A stretch of 59,045 bases of DNA from NCBI GenBank assembly GCA_001942045.1, contig MSTD01000025.1, forward strand, positions 27,923 through 86,967, in the 5' to 3' direction. The position numbers were made by a program, and so were the translations under genes. Positions 30,947 to 41,100 of the stretch are shown in pieces. This DNA comes from Mycolicibacterium porcinum. Lineage in GTDB: Bacteria > Actinomycetota > Actinomycetes > Mycobacteriales > Mycobacteriaceae. Under the pieces are notes generated by a model. The model saw nothing but the letters and a program-made list of their open reading frames with translations, searched no databases and was not told the origin of the DNA. Within the stretch, counting starts at the first letter, position 1. Every line of letters begins with the position of its first letter.

Positions 30947-32272
30947 ATGGCATTTGTGCGTCTCGATGGAGTCAGCTACCTCGACCCCGACCTTGTCCAC
31001 GACAGCTACGTCCTGTTCACCGGCGCCGACGGAACCACCCGGGTGATCGACCTCAACGGCACCGTGGTGCACGAGTGGCCGTATGCCGGTGTGCCACCGC
31101 GCATTCTGGACCCTGCGCTCAATGACGGCCGGCTCGGCGAAGTCGGGGTGCAGCTGTCCGACAGTGACGACGCCCGCGGCGGCATCTACGCCAACGGCAC
31201 CGTCGGCCAACTCGACTGGAACGGCGAGATCGTCTGGGAGTGGGGCACGCAGGCCCCCGGCGGCGCGGCCCGGCAGAACCATGATTGGGAGCTGCTGCCC
31301 AGCGGCAATCGGTTGATCCTGGTCACTGTCCCCCGCGTCGTGCCCGGTCTCGGCGAGCACACCGTCGGAGATCAGGGGCTTTACGAGGTCACGCCCGGCG
31401 GCGAGATCGTCTGGCAGTGGCTGGCCGGCGACCACCTCGATGAGTTCGGATTCTCCGAGACGGGTTGGGAGGCCCTGCGCCAGACCGTCACCCGCGACCC
31501 CGACGATCCCTGGGGTTATCTGGAGATGAACAGCGCCAAGACCCTTGGACCCAACCGCTGGTACCTCGACGATCCGGCCTCCGTCTTCCACCCGGACAAC
31601 ATCCTGGTCAGCTTCCGCAAGGCCAACATCATCGCGCTGATCGACAAGTCGTCCGGTGCGATCGTCTGGAAGCTGGGGCCCTATTACGACGCCGAGCCCG
31701 GCGCGCAGCACCAGCGGATCAACGTGCACAAGGTGCCACGCCCGGTCGATCAGACCTCCGGTCAGCACAACCCGCACATGATCGCCGCGGGCCTGCCCGG
31801 TGCAGGCAACATCCTGGTGTTCGACAATCAGGGCGGCGCCGGATACCCGCCGGCCCCGCTGGGCATCTACGCCGGTTCCCGGATCCTCGAAATCGACCCG
31901 GCGACCAAAGAAATCGTGTGGCAGTACACCGCGGAGGACTCCGGCCTGCCGTCCTGGACGTTCTTCAGCTCGTTCGTCAGCAATGCCCAGCGCCTGCCCA
32001 ACGGCAACACCTTGATCACCGAGGGGATGCAGGGCCGGTTGTTCCAGGTCACCCCCGACGGTGACGTGGTGTGGGAGTACCACAGTCCGTATCAGGGATA
32101 TGGGGTGGCCGGTGAACCCGAGGTGAAGCAGACGCGGGTGCCCGGGGTGGACCGGCTCACCCGGACCGCGCTGGTGTACCGGTCGCAGGCGGTGCCGTTC
32201 GACTGGGTACCCGCCGGCACCCCGCGCGAACCACTGCGGGCCGTGGGTATCGAAGCGGGAAGCCGTCCATGA
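30947..32272 (+). CDS. arylsulfotransferase (ASST)-family protein
   Basis: 441 residues built of repeated WEW/VWEY beta-propeller motifs (IVWEWGTQAPGG, GEIVWQWLAGD, AIVWKLGPYYD, EIVWQYTAEDSG, DVVWEYHSPYQG), typical of the arylsulfotransferase/ASST fold. His residues (QNHDWELL, QHNPHMIA) are candidate catalytic sites. ASSTs move a sulfuryl group between phenols and are normally periplasmic, but no Sec or Tat signal or lipobox is visible at this N-terminus. The downstream permease overlaps it by 4 bp (ATGA), so it is co-transcribed with an importer. It may instead be a PQQ-like or phosphodiester-type propeller; the sulfur link is an inference from the neighbours. Confidence 0.75.
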   Translation: MAFVRLDGVSYLDPDLVHDSYVLFTGADGTTRVIDLNGTVVHEWPYAGVPPRILDPALNDGRLGEVGVQLSDSDDARGGIYANGTVGQLDWNGEIVWEWGTQAPGGAARQNHDWELLPSGNRLILVTVPRVVPGLGEHTVGDQGLYEVTPGGEIVWQWLAGDHLDEFGFSETGWEALRQTVTRDPDDPWGYLEMNSAKTLGPNRWYLDDPASVFHPDNILVSFRKANIIALIDKSSGAIVWKLGPYYDAEPGAQHQRINVHKVPRPVDQTSGQHNPHMIAAGLPGAGNILVFDNQGGAGYPPAPLGIYAGSRILEIDPATKEIVWQYTAEDSGLPSWTFFSSFVSNAQRLPNGNTLITEGMQGRLFQVTPDGDVVWEYHSPYQGYGVAGEPEVKQTRVPGVDRLTRTALVYRSQAVPFDWVPAGTPREPLRAVGIEAGSRP

Positions 32273-33108
32273 CAGCCGGTTTAGCGGTCCGCACACCCGC
32301 GGTCAACCGCCCGCACAGTCCCGGCCCGGCACGGGTGCGGTCGGCGTTCGCCCGGTTGGGTGTCCTCGGGTGGACGTTGGCCGGGCTGGGGATCGCCGCG
32401 GCGTTGTGGTCACTGATCGTGGCGACCGGACGTTTCCCCCGCCAGTTGTTCCCGAGTGTGCCCGAGATCCTCGCGGCCGGGCACACCTTGTGGACCGAGG
32501 GCCTGCTGGCCGACGACATCGTCGCCAGTTTGCGCAGGGCGGCAGTCGGTTTCGCGATCGGCGCCACCGTCGGCATCGTCGTCGCGGTGTTCACCGCCAC
32601 CACCGCGGCGGGCCGCAACCTGCTGCAACCGGTACTGCGAGTGTTCTCGCCCATCCCGACGATCGGTCTCGTCCCACTGGCGATCCTGTGGTTCGGTCTG
32701 GGCGAGAACAGCAAGCTCCTGGTGATCGCACTCGGCGTCTTCGTCCCGGTGTGGATCAACAGTCATTCCGGACTGGCGAGCACACCGGTCGACTATCTGA
32801 AGGCCGCCCGCTGCCTGGGCGCCGGCCGGTGGCAGACGTTGTCGAAGGTGGTCCTGCCCGAGGCCGCCCCCGACATCGCGTCGGGTCTGCGGGTGGGCGC
32901 CGCAATGGCGTTCGTGCTCATCGTGGTGGCCGAGATGACCGGCACCACAGCGGGTATCGGATATCGCATCTCACAGGCACAGCTGTTCTCGCAGGCCGAC
33001 CGCTTGATCTTCTGCCTGATCGTCCTGGGCATCGTCGGTGCGCTGTGCGACCTGCTGGTCGCCTCCGTCACGTCCCCCTTCACTCGTTGGGCCCAAGAGG
33101 AGCGCTGA
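32269..33108 (+). CDS. ABC transporter permease (sulfonate/nitrate/taurine type)
   Basis: 279 residues with about six TM segments. The BPD_transp_1 EAA loop is KAARCLGAGRWQTLSKVVLPEAAPDIASGLRVG near residues 178-210. The pattern PTIGLVPLAILWFGLGE is typical of SsuC/TauC/NrtB. It forms the membrane channel of the importer with the ATPase and binding protein that follow. Confidence 0.9.
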   Translation: MTAGLAVRTPAVNRPHSPGPARVRSAFARLGVLGWTLAGLGIAAALWSLIVATGRFPRQLFPSVPEILAAGHTLWTEGLLADDIVASLRRAAVGFAIGATVGIVVAVFTATTAAGRNLLQPVLRVFSPIPTIGLVPLAILWFGLGENSKLLVIALGVFVPVWINSHSGLASTPVDYLKAARCLGAGRWQTLSKVVLPEAAPDIASGLRVGAAMAFVLIVVAEMTGTTAGIGYRISQAQLFSQADRLIFCLIVLGIVGALCDLLVASVTSPFTRWAQEER

Positions 33109-33109
33109 G

Positions 33110-33868
33110 ATGGCCATCCAGACCCACGATCTCGTGGTGCAGTTCCCCGGCAAGCAGGAGCCAACCCTCAAGGGCGTCTCCCTGACCATCCCGGACGGGT
33201 CGTTCTCCGTCCTCGTCGGCGCCTCCGGCAGCGGCAAATCCACCCTGCTGCACTGTCTGGCCGGCCTCATCACGGCAACCTCCGGCTCGGTGGCCGACAA
33301 CGGCGAGACGGTGACCGCACCGCATCCCCGACGCGGTGTCGCCTTCCAGCGGGACGTGCTGTTCCCGTGGATGACCGTTGCCGGCAACATCGACTTCGCC
33401 CTCGCCGCGCGGCGATTGTCAAAGCCGCAGCGGCGGGACAAGATTCACGAACTGCTCGATCTCGTGGGACTGCGGGACGAGGTGGCCGCCCAAAGGCCCG
33501 GCGAGTTGTCCGGCGGCATGCGGCAACGGGTCAGCATCGCCCGCGTCCTGGCCGGAGAGCCGGCCGTGATGCTGATGGACGAGCCGTTCGCGGCGCTCGA
33601 CGCACTGACGCGGTTGCGGATGCAGGATCTGCTGATCGACCTGTGGACCCGGTTGAACCGCACGATCGTCTTCGTCACGCACGACATCGACGAGGCGATC
33701 CGGCTCGGCGACACCGTCAGCGTGCTGCGCGACGGGCAGATCGCCGATCAGATCACCAACCCGCTGAGCCGTCCCCGGCCCGCCGACTCCTTGGCCGATC
33801 AGCCCGGCTACAGCGAGATCCGCAAGACCCTGCACCATCAGCTCGGCATCGACCACGCCGTGCACTGA
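33110..33868 (+). CDS. ABC transporter ATP-binding protein (sulfonate/nitrate/taurine type)
   Basis: 252 residues from ATG 33110 (MAIQTH), just after the permease stop; an AAGAGGAGC SD lies upstream. Walker A GASGSGKST, Q-loop FQRDVLFPW, signature LSGGMRQRVSIAR, Walker B AVMLMDEPFAALD and H-loop VTHDIDEA are all intact. It powers the adjacent permease. The C-terminal tail resembles that of SsuB/TauB. Confidence 0.93.
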   Translation: MAIQTHDLVVQFPGKQEPTLKGVSLTIPDGSFSVLVGASGSGKSTLLHCLAGLITATSGSVADNGETVTAPHPRRGVAFQRDVLFPWMTVAGNIDFALAARRLSKPQRRDKIHELLDLVGLRDEVAAQRPGELSGGMRQRVSIARVLAGEPAVMLMDEPFAALDALTRLRMQDLLIDLWTRLNRTIVFVTHDIDEAIRLGDTVSVLRDGQIADQITNPLSRPRPADSLADQPGYSEIRKTLHHQLGIDHAVH

Positions 33869-33896
33869 TCCCCAGCCCCACAAAGGAATCCACAAC

Positions 33897-34865
33897 GTGA
33901 AGACCCCTCTTCGGCGCATCGTCGCCGCCGTCATCGCCGCTGCCGCCCTCGCCGTGACAGGAACCGCCTGCACCGACTCGGGTACCGCGAACGCCGATCA
34001 ACTCACCGTCGGGTTCGTCGTCGACCCGTCCTGGGCGCAGATCCCCGTCGCCGTCGACACCGGCGTGTTCGGCAAGCACAACGTGAACGTCAAGGTGGTG
34101 AACTTCCAGTCCGGCGTTGAGGCCCTGCAGGCCGCGGCCGCCGGTCAGGTCGACATCACCACCGCCGCCGACGTGCCGACCTCGGCCGCGCTGACCCGCA
34201 CCCCCACCCTGCGGGTGATCGCCGACGGCTCTCGTTGGGAAGGCTCACGCATCGTGGCCCGGCGCAGCGCGGGCATCAACACGCTCGCCGACCTGGCCGG
34301 TAAGTCGATCGGCACCCCGCTGGGCACCAGCGCCGCCTACTACATCTCGAACGCCTTGGCGCAGAACAACATCAAGGCCGAGCTGGTGCAGGTCGCGCCG
34401 TCGGCCATCGTCACCGCCGCCACCCAGCGCAATGTCGACGCGGTGTCGATCTTCCAGCCTTACCAGGCGCAGACCATCAAGGCCCTCGGCGACGATGCCG
34501 TGGCGCTGACCGGCGGGACCTACAACCAGCACAGCCTCTTCGTCGCCACCGAATCAGCCATCTCGACCAAGGGCAAGGCGATCACCGCCTTCCTGGCCGC
34601 GCTGGGTGACGCCGGCACCGCTCTGGCCCAGCACGACAAGGCCGCCACCGACGCCGTGGCCAAGGCCACCCAGCTGGACCCTGAGCTTTTGGGCACGGTG
34701 CTCGGCGAGTTCGACTTCACTCTGCAGCTCAAGCCGGACCTGGCCGACAAACTGACTGAGCTGGGGGCCTGGGCCAAGACCCAGAAGTCGATCGACCCGG
34801 TCACGCAACTGCCGGACTACGCGAAGTTCCTCGACAACCATTTCCTGCCGCAACCGACCCAGTAG
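33897..34865 (+). CDS. ABC substrate-binding lipoprotein (SsuA/NMT1-like)
   Basis: 322 residues. An N-terminal signal (RIVAAVIAAAALAVTGTAC) places the lipid-modified Cys near residue 25, with a slightly unusual Thr-Ala-Cys lipobox. The mature part has NMT1/SsuA features: LTVGFVVDPSWAQIPVAVDTG, AAAAGQVDITTAADVPTS and GTPLGTSAAYYISNAL. Such proteins bind sulfonates, nitrate, bicarbonate, taurine or pyrimidines. It starts with GTG 33897 (SD AAAGGAA) 28 bp after the ATPase. Confidence 0.88.
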   Translation: MKTPLRRIVAAVIAAAALAVTGTACTDSGTANADQLTVGFVVDPSWAQIPVAVDTGVFGKHNVNVKVVNFQSGVEALQAAAAGQVDITTAADVPTSAALTRTPTLRVIADGSRWEGSRIVARRSAGINTLADLAGKSIGTPLGTSAAYYISNALAQNNIKAELVQVAPSAIVTAATQRNVDAVSIFQPYQAQTIKALGDDAVALTGGTYNQHSLFVATESAISTKGKAITAFLAALGDAGTALAQHDKAATDAVAKATQLDPELLGTVLGEFDFTLQLKPDLADKLTELGAWAKTQKSIDPVTQLPDYAKFLDNHFLPQPTQ

Positions 34866-34889
34866 GCGGGCTCCCGCACAATGGGAGCC

Positions 34890-36047
34890 ATGCCAAGACT
34901 TGTTCGTCGACTGACCGCAGCAGTGGCCACCACGGCGGTGGTGGCCGGCTGCGCTGCACCCGCCGAACCGGAACTGCAGCCTGGGCAGCTGCTCACCGCT
35001 CGACCGCTGGCCACCGCCGCTGCGCTGCCGAGCGGTGAAACCCAGCTGGTCACCTATGTTTCCGACGATTCCGACGGCAAACCGATCGTGGTGTCGGGCA
35101 CGGTGTCGGTCCCCAAGACGCCGCCGTCCGAGGGCGGCTGGCCGGTGATCAGCTGGGCCCATGGCACCACCGGTTACGCCGATACCTGTGCTCCCTCAGC
35201 GGATTCCACCGACGGCCCGGCCCACGACTACCTCGGGCCGGTGACCGCGATGCTCGACACCTGGGTGGCCCGCGGCTACGCCGTCGTCCAAACCGACTAC
35301 CAGGGGCTGGGCACCCCAGGTGGGCATCCCTACATCGACGGCACCAGCGAGGCCAACACGGTGACCGACATCGTGCGGGCAGCCCGCGATCTCAACCCCG
35401 ACATCGGCGCTTCCTGGGTGGCGATCGGCCATAGCCAGGGCGGCCAGGCAGCGCTCTTCACCGCGCAAGATGCCGGGCAGCGGGCGCCTGAGCTCACGCT
35501 CAAGGGCGCGGTGGCGATCGCCCCTGGCGGGGTCGGGTTGAGCCAAGCAGTCAACTTCGTGCGCTCCGGCCGACCGGAAGCCGCTGCAGCCCAAGCCTTT
35601 CTGCCACTACTCGTGCTCGGCGCCGCCGTCGTGAATCCAGACATCACACCGGAGGAGATCTTCACGCCGCAAGCAGGACGGCTGCTGACCACGGGCCGCG
35701 CGGCGTGCCTGGCTCAGATCCGCGCCCTACCGCCGGTGCCGTCGGCCCAGGTTTTCGCGCCGAATGCGGACGTGGGACCGTTGAACGCTTACCTCGACCG
35801 CCAGGATCCGAGCCGCCTGACCCCGCGCGTGCCGGTCATGATCGCGCAGGGCACTGATGATGCCGCGGTGCCCCAAGCCGGTGTCGACGCGCTCACCAAG
35901 GCACTGTGCGGTAGGGATGCCGCGGTCGATTACCGGGTGTACGCCGCACAGGACCACCGCGGTGTGATCGGCGCGTCGCTGGCCGACGCCCAGGAGTTCG
36001 TGAACACCGTCATGGCCGGGCAATCGAGCGATACCTGTCCGCACTGA
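34890..36047 (+). CDS. secreted lipase-like lipoprotein (alpha/beta hydrolase)
   Basis: 385 residues from ATG 34890; ATG 34881 adds three residues. The signal peptide ends in a VVAGC lipobox. The alpha/beta-hydrolase core has the nucleophile in IGHSQGGQAAL, an Asp in IAQGTDDAAVPQAG and a His in AAQDHRG. The ~380-residue length and the region SWAHGTTGYADTCAPS resemble the LIP family of secretory lipases. The substrate (acylglycerol, wax ester or steryl ester) cannot be told. Confidence 0.85.
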   Translation: MPRLVRRLTAAVATTAVVAGCAAPAEPELQPGQLLTARPLATAAALPSGETQLVTYVSDDSDGKPIVVSGTVSVPKTPPSEGGWPVISWAHGTTGYADTCAPSADSTDGPAHDYLGPVTAMLDTWVARGYAVVQTDYQGLGTPGGHPYIDGTSEANTVTDIVRAARDLNPDIGASWVAIGHSQGGQAALFTAQDAGQRAPELTLKGAVAIAPGGVGLSQAVNFVRSGRPEAAAAQAFLPLLVLGAAVVNPDITPEEIFTPQAGRLLTTGRAACLAQIRALPPVPSAQVFAPNADVGPLNAYLDRQDPSRLTPRVPVMIAQGTDDAAVPQAGVDALTKALCGRDAAVDYRVYAAQDHRGVIGASLADAQEFVNTVMAGQSSDTCPH

Positions 36048-36072
36048 CTCAGCCGAGGCGGACGATAGCAGC

Positions 36073-36798
36073 ATGGACACCGATACCCGTGTCGACGAGA
36101 TCGCCCCGGACATCTATCGGCTGTCCACCTGGATACCGGGGATCACCGAGCATGGCTTCACGTTCAATCAGTTCCTGCTGACCGGGGACGAGCCGCTCCT
36201 GTTCCACACCGGTCAACGGTTTCTGTTTCCGCAGGTGTCGGCGGCCATCGAGCGGGTGCTGCCGCTGACCCGGCTGCGCTGGATCTCGTTCGGACACCTC
36301 GAAGCCGACGAGTGCGGCGCGGTCAACCAGTTCCTGGCGGCCGCACTGCACGCCGAGGTGATCCACGGCCCGCTGGCGATCATGCTGTCGCTGACCGACA
36401 TGTGCGACCGTCCGCCGGTCACGGCACCCGCCGAGGCAGCGCACGACATCGGTGGACATCAGCTGCGCTTCATCGCCACTCCTCACGTGCCCCACAACTG
36501 GGAAGCGGGACTGTGGTTCGACGAGACGACGTCGACGCTGTTGGCCGGTGACCTTTTCACCCACACCGGTCAATGCCCCGCCCTCACGGAATCTGATTGT
36601 GTGGCACCGGCATTGGAAGCCGAAGGACTGTTCCACGCCACCGGCCTGACCACGAATCTGGCGCCCACGTTGGCCCAACTCGCAGAGCTGAATCCAACGA
36701 CCTTGGCGATCATGCACGGCGCATCGTTCCACGGTGACGGGGCCAGGCAGCTGCGTGCCCTGTCCGACGGTTACGCAGGGCTTTTCGGCGCGTCATAA
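36073..36798 (+). CDS. flavodiiron-type MBL-fold protein (ODP family)
   Basis: 241 residues. It has the metallo-beta-lactamase diiron ligands of flavodiiron/ODP proteins: HLEADECGA (H-x-E-x-D-x-x-G), TPHVPHNWEAG, LLAGDLFTHTG and IMHGASFHGDG. Unlike true flavodiiron proteins it has no C-terminal flavodoxin domain, so it is probably an oxygen-binding/redox ODP-like protein or a diiron hydrolase needing a separate partner. No electron-transfer gene is adjacent. The start follows GACGATAGCAGC with no clear SD. Confidence 0.8.
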   Translation: MDTDTRVDEIAPDIYRLSTWIPGITEHGFTFNQFLLTGDEPLLFHTGQRFLFPQVSAAIERVLPLTRLRWISFGHLEADECGAVNQFLAAALHAEVIHGPLAIMLSLTDMCDRPPVTAPAEAAHDIGGHQLRFIATPHVPHNWEAGLWFDETTSTLLAGDLFTHTGQCPALTESDCVAPALEAEGLFHATGLTTNLAPTLAQLAELNPTTLAIMHGASFHGDGARQLRALSDGYAGLFGAS

Positions 36799-36835
36799 CC
36801 TGCTGCGCTGACTCACGGTGCGTAGCCTTGGCCCG

Positions 36836-37384
36836 GTGAAGGCGTGGCAACCGCTGAGCGCCCTGCTGGCCGCGGGTGTGCTGTTGTCCGGGTGCCAATC
36901 GAACATCGAAGGCACCCCGGCCACCAGCCCGCAATCACCGACCGAACCCAGTTTCCCCACCGCGCGGCCCACGCGATCCAGCCCGGCCCCCTCACCGAGT
37001 ACCACCACCGCGGCGCCGCCCAGCACGTCCCGTGCGCCATCCGGCGCCACCGCGCTGGAGCCGGAGAACGGGTACGTCTTCATCGAGACCAAATCCGGCC
37101 GGACCCGCTGCCAGCTGTCCAAGCAGTATGTCGGCTGCGAATCGGATTTTGACGATCCGCCGGTGGTCGACGGGGAGCACGCAACCGGGGTCCGGCTCAC
37201 CCCCGATGGCCAGATCAAATGGGTCGTGGGCAACCTCGGTGACATTCCGGTGGTCACCCTCGACTACCGCAAGTACAGCGCGGTGGGCTGGACCATCGAT
37301 GCGAGCGAGGACGGCACCCGCATCAGCAATGACGGCAGCGGGCATGGAATGGTCATCGCTGTCGAAGGGGTGAAAACCTTCTAG
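36836..37384 (+). CDS. mycobacterial lipoprotein
   Basis: 182 residues from GTG 36836. A TAGCCT box 7 nt upstream supports this leaderless start rather than the GTG at 36818. The signal ends in LLSGC. A Pro/Ser/Thr-rich linker (SPQSPTEPSFPTARPTRSS) follows. A conserved beta-rich domain with YVFIETKSGRTRCQ and YVGCES carries a Cys pair that likely forms a disulphide. Similar lipoproteins occur widely in mycobacteria without known function. It ends 18 bp before the next gene. Confidence 0.75.
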   Translation: MKAWQPLSALLAAGVLLSGCQSNIEGTPATSPQSPTEPSFPTARPTRSSPAPSPSTTTAAPPSTSRAPSGATALEPENGYVFIETKSGRTRCQLSKQYVGCESDFDDPPVVDGEHATGVRLTPDGQIKWVVGNLGDIPVVTLDYRKYSAVGWTIDASEDGTRISNDGSGHGMVIAVEGVKTF

Positions 37385-37402
37385 GGCTCCTAGAGTTGAG
37401 CC

Positions 37403-38026
37403 ATGACTGTCGCTCAACGGGAGCGTGCCGCCCTGGTCGAGTCCATGCGTGCCGCCGGACCTGATGCACCCACCCTCTGCGAGGGCTGGACCACCCGTGA
37501 CCTGGCCGCCCACCTGGTGGTGCGGGAGCGTCGCCTTGATGCCGCCCCTGGAATCCTGGTGCCTCAGCTCGCCGGCTACACCGAACGGGTGCAGAGGCAG
37601 GTCACCGAGAGCACCGACTGGGACGAGCTGGTCGATCAGATTGCTGCGGGTCCACCGCTGTACTCTCCGTTCAAGTTGCTCGACGCGCTGGTGAATGTGG
37701 CCGAGATGTTCATCCACAATGAGGATGTGCGCCGGGCCCAACCTGATTGGAAGCCACGGGAACTCGATGGCGCGACGGTGTCCGCGCTGTCCCGCGGGAT
37801 TGCTGCGATGGCCCGGATGACGATGGGCAAATCTCCGGCGCGGGTGACCTTGACAACGCCGCAGGGCAAGACGCTGGCCACCGTCGGCTCCGGTCCGGAG
37901 GTGGCGGTGACCGGAGAGCCCGGTGAGTTGTTGCTGTTCGCCGCCGGCCGCGAGCCGGCCCAGGTGACGTTCTCCGGTGACGACGCTGCCGTCGCCGCGC
38001 TGCGCGCCGCCCGACGCGGCCTGTAA
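37403..38026 (+). CDS. TIGR03085-type (mycothiol-dependent DinB-like) metal-binding protein
   Basis: 207 residues. Motif LCEGWTTRDLAAHLVVRERRL and the His-containing helix LVNVAEMFIHNEDVRRAQ match the maleylpyruvate-isomerase/DinB-like fold, in which three His bind a metal. In actinobacteria such proteins often use mycothiol. Reaction unknown. ATG 37403 lies 6 nt after TAGAGT (37391-37396), a likely leaderless promoter. Confidence 0.82.
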   Translation: MTVAQRERAALVESMRAAGPDAPTLCEGWTTRDLAAHLVVRERRLDAAPGILVPQLAGYTERVQRQVTESTDWDELVDQIAAGPPLYSPFKLLDALVNVAEMFIHNEDVRRAQPDWKPRELDGATVSALSRGIAAMARMTMGKSPARVTLTTPQGKTLATVGSGPEVAVTGEPGELLLFAAGREPAQVTFSGDDAAVAALRAARRGL

Positions 38027-38113
38027 AACACCAGGTAATCCGCGGCTTTACCGGTTCTTGATCCTGCGTTGAATCGTCACCCCGACGATTGTCGCGTGGG
38101 TACGCTTTCATCG

Positions 38114-41100
38114 GTGGAACTGGGGGTTTTGGGACCTCTACAGGTCCGAATGGACGGTGCGCCCGTCGCGATACCGGGCGCGAAGCCGCGCGCCATCCTT
38201 ACGATGCTCGGACTGCACGGCGGTTCGGTGGTGCCGGCCGACGTGCTCACGGAACTGCTCTGGGGCGACGATCCGCCGCGCACCGCGGCCAAGGCCCTGC
38301 AGACGCACATCTCGTCGCTGCGTCACACCCTCGGCGACGGATTCGTGCTGACGGAAGGGACCGGCTGGCGGCTGAACACCGCCGGGACCGATGCCGCGCG
38401 CCATCAGTCCCTCACCAAATTGGGCCGCGAAGCCCTGGGCTCCGGCGACACCAGCGCTGCGCTCATCCGGTTCGACGAGGCGGCCGCGCTGTGGCGTGGC
38501 ATCCCCGAACTGCCCGACAGTCGGCGGGGTGTGTCCGAGAAGACCCGGTGGATCGAGGCCCACTCGGCACTGGTCGAGGACCGGGCCGACGCGCTCCTGG
38601 CGACCGGCCGGGCCGCCGAGATCATCGGCGACCTAGAGGCCGCGGTGACGGAGGCGCCGCTGCGCGAGCGACGTTGGGGTCAGCTTATGCTCGCGCTCTA
38701 CCGGGCCGGCAGGCAAGGCGAGGCGCTCGGCGCCTACCGGCGGGCCCGGTCGCTGTTGGCCGATGAGCTCGGCGTCGACCCGGGGCCCGAACTGCGGCGG
38801 CTCGAAGCCGCCATCGTCGCGCAAGACGCCGAGCTCGACATCCCTGCGACACAACATGTTCCCTCGGTAACACGGGCAGTCACCTTCCTACTGACCGATA
38901 TCGAGGGGTCGACCGCCGCGTGGGAGGCCGACGCCGACGCGATGGCCCTGGCCCTGGCCCGGCACGACGAACTCGTCGAACAGGTCGTCACCTCCCGCGG
39001 CGGTCGGCTGATCAAGACTCGAGGGGAGGGCGATGCCACCTTCTCGGTGTTCGACCGTCCGTCAGCCGCCGCGGCCGCCGCGATCGAGTTGCAGGACGCG
39101 GTCTTTCATGAGCCGTGGGCGCTGGCCGAGCCCCTGCGCATCCGGATCGCGTTGCACACCGGAGAGGCCGAGTTGCGCGACGGCGACTACTTCGGCCGCG
39201 CCGTCAACCGCGCCGCGCGGCTGCGGTCCCAGGCCACCGGCGGCCAGACCCTGTGTTCGGGGGCGACGGCTGAGCTGGTGATCGATTCCCTGTCCGACGA
39301 CGTCGCGCTCATCGACCTGGGGATGCGCCAGCTGAAGAACTTGGCACGGCCCGAGCACATCTTCGAGCTCCGCCTGCAGACTGACGAAAGTCCGCCGCCG
39401 ACCGCTGATTCCCCCATCGAGCGGCCTGGCGTACCGGCGGTTCTCACGGGGTCCGGCCCATTCGTCGGGCGTGGTCGTGAGCTCGCAGAGCTACTCGCCG
39501 CGTGGCAGTCGACGCTCACCGATGGCACCCGCGCAGTCCTGATCGCGGGTGAGCCGGGGGTGGGAAAGACCCGCCTGGCCGGAGAATGGTCCCGGCAGGC
39601 CTACGCACAGGGCGCGGTGGTGCTGTACGGCCGTTCCGACGAGGATCTCGGTGCGCCGTACCAGCCGTTCGCCGAAGCCCTTCGCACGCTTGTGCCGTGC
39701 CTCGGTCCCGACCGGTTGCGCGGGATGCGCGGTGTGGAGGCCTTACTGCCACTGGTTCCCGGTTTGACCGATGCCCTCCCCGATCTCGCCGCACCGTCGC
39801 ACGGCGACGCCGACACCGAGCGTTATGCCTTGTTCGACGCCGTCGTCGCGCTGTTGGGCATCGCCTCGGTAGACGTGCCCATCGTCCTGGTGCTCGACGA
39901 CCTTCATTGGGCGGCCAAACCCACCCTGCTGCTGCTGCGCCATCTTCTGCGCTTCGGCGAGCATGCCCGGGTTCAGATCATCGGCACCTACCGCAGTACC
40001 GACCTCGACCGATCCCACCCCTTGGCGGCGATGCTCGCCGACCTTCATCGCGACGGCAGCGCCAATCGCATTGCCCTGGGCGGCCTAGATGAGGACGACG
40101 TGACCGCGTACGTCGCCGAAGCCGGATACGACGACGAAGAGTTGGCCCGCGCGTTGGCGTCGGTCACCGGGGGCAACCCGTTCTTCCTCATCGAGGCGTT
40201 GCGTCACGTCGACGAGAGCGGCGGGCACTGGGATCCGAGCACCTTGCCACAAGGTGTTCGGGAAGCGGTGAGTCGCAGGCTTTCCCGGCTACCGGTCGAC
40301 ACGAACAAGGTGCTGGCCGCGGCCGCGGTGGTGGGCAGTCAGTTCTCCCTCGATCTGGTCGAGCACGTGGTCGGCGAGGACCTGGTCGATGCGTTCGACG
40401 AGGCTCGCCAGGCCGGGATCCTCATCGAGGAGCCAGGTGGGCGCTACCGCTTCAACCACGCCATCGTCCGGCAGTCGTTACTCGCTGAACTGGCGTCCAT
40501 GCGGCGCATGCGGCTGCACCAGCGGATTGCCACGACGCTGGAGACGATGCCAGGGGCCGACGACGAGCTCTTGGCCGAACTGGCACACCACTACTTTGAA
40601 TGCGCCTGGGCGGGAAACGCTCTCAAAGCCGTGACGTACTGCCGGCGTGCGGCAGACCAGGCCATGGCCCGGTTGGCCTACGAGGGCGCCGCCGACCTCT
40701 ACGACCATGCCTTGCACGCGCTGGACGAACTCGACGACGAGTTGCCCGACCGCGATGACCAGCGTGTCGAGCTTCTGGTGGCGCGCTGCGAGGCACTGCT
40801 GGCCGCGGGCGATGTGTCCTCGGCGGCAGGTGCGGTCTCGCAATTGCAGGCGGGGACAGTCGATTCAGCGCGTCTCGCCGCGTGGGCGACGTGCTTCGAC
40901 GGTCAGCTCTCGATGCTGGTCGATCCCGAGCGTCTGGACGAGATCGACGCCGCGGTGAGTGCAGCCGCTGAAGTGTTGGCCGAATTGGGCGACGCGGCAG
41001 GGGAAGCCAAGGCGCACACGGTACGGGCCGGTTGCCTGGCCCGCCTCGGGCGCGTCGCCGACTGCGAGCTCGCATTGGACAACGCGCTCACTGCGGCGCG

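Noticed and set aside
30881..32296. 471-codon open frame opposite the arylsulfotransferase-like gene
   Set aside because: Shadow frame; starts in the permease and ends in the operator.
38069..38113. TTG start giving 15 extra residues to the giant protein
   Set aside because: The added residues are unlike SARP N-termini and the -10 box TACGCT lies inside this stretch.
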